DNA of 44,817 nucleotides from JANQIV01 sp050117315 (GTDB lineage Bacteria > Bacteroidota > Ignavibacteria > Ignavibacteriales > Melioribacteraceae), in contig JASFMY010000042.1 in assembly GCA_050117315.1 (NCBI GenBank), positions 1 to 44,817 on the forward strand, written 5' to 3'. Shown piece by piece: positions 44,654 through 44,817 of this stretch. Each line of letters starts with the position of its first letter. Position 1 is the stretch's first letter. The notes under the pieces were generated by a model, which worked only from the letters and a program-made list of their open reading frames with translations, was not told where the DNA came from and ran no database searches. The translations under genes and the position numbers were made by a program.

Positions 44654-44817
44654 AAAAGTATAGAGCTTCCAGTCAAAAAGTATAGACTATGAAGGGTAAA
44701 AGTATAGACTATGAAGGGTAAAAGTATAGACTGTAAATAGTAGAAAGATAGCCTATACTTTTATCAAACCTAACCTATACTTTTACTGAACCAAGCCTAT
44801 AAATTTTCAAACCTAAC
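44654..44817. repeat. 22-bp-period array that switches orientation
   Basis: Four units start with AAAAGTATAG (44654, 44676, 44698, 44720); the second and third are identical (AAAAGTATAGACTATGAAGG then GT). After a transitional unit, three units begin with the complement CTATACTTTT or a variant (44753, 44775, 44797), also at 22-bp spacing, and the window ends inside or at the end of the last. It may continue beyond the window. Confidence 0.85.

Noticed and set aside
44455..44655. 66-codon open frame across the inverted-repeat element
   Set aside because: It is produced by reading through hairpin arms and has no start signals or protein-like composition.
44240..44817. Possible CRISPR arrays
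   Set aside because: Units follow directly without unique spacers, period is 21-22 bp, and no cas gene is present.

Overview
The window is AT-rich bacterial chromosome, most likely from the Ignavibacteria (Ignavibacteriales) or a close FCB-group relative. The main reasons are the secreted amylase, which ends in an NYPNPFNPST-type C-terminal sorting domain, the giant SprA translocon protein next to a PorX-type regulator (both type IX secretion), a TonB receptor paired with a lipoprotein, and a NVGIGT-repeat tail-fibre-like protein. Assignment below class level is not possible from the sequence alone.

Layout. 0-0.67 kb is non-coding and holds pieces of dispersed intergenic repeats. 0.67-1.3 kb is a MazEF/PemK-type toxin-antitoxin pair with a likely operator and a perfect terminator hairpin. 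1.3-4.2 kb (minus) encodes an M1-type zinc peptidase and a multi-pass membrane protein. 4.3-8.5 kb (plus) is a TonB receptor, a DUF4249-like lipoprotein and a lipoprotein with two rhodanese-like domains that both lack the catalytic cysteine. 8.5-10.9 kb (minus) is dnaK-hsp20, with a sequence matching the sigma-54 promoter consensus upstream. 11.1-13.1 kb (plus) is birA and a cysteine desulfurase. 13.1-30.2 kb (minus) is a long, tightly packed run read in the order SpmAB-like protein, 2-hydroxyacid dehydrogenase, alanine dehydrogenase-like protein, acyl-CoA transferase, metallophosphatase, sprA, porX, tsaE, tsaB, DUF1573 protein, accD. The type IX secretion genes are thus embedded among housekeeping genes. 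30.5-34.1 kb (plus) has the probable type IX cargo alpha-amylase and a nitrilase-superfamily amidase.

34.2-42.6 kb (minus) is a chemotaxis cluster: three methyl-accepting chemotaxis proteins and one CheW. The MCP furthest downstream is split by two single-base frameshifts. The other two share an 18-bp upstream motif; at one of them it overlaps a good match to a flagellar sigma-28 promoter.

42.6-44.8 kb is a gene-poor accessory tail. It contains a tail-fibre-like gene interrupted by a roughly 90-bp insertion flanked by TATA, a protein-gene remnant, a 29-bp near-perfect palindrome, a 21-bp-period array, a 195-bp nested inverted-repeat element, and a 22-bp-period array that reverses orientation midway. 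This is the part least explained by known features. I found no CRISPR array, rRNA or tRNA, and no clearly new multi-gene system. The most unusual items are the phased repeat arrays, the clean small insertion, the missing canonical start codon for the SprA signal sequence, and the double-inactive rhodanese lipoprotein.
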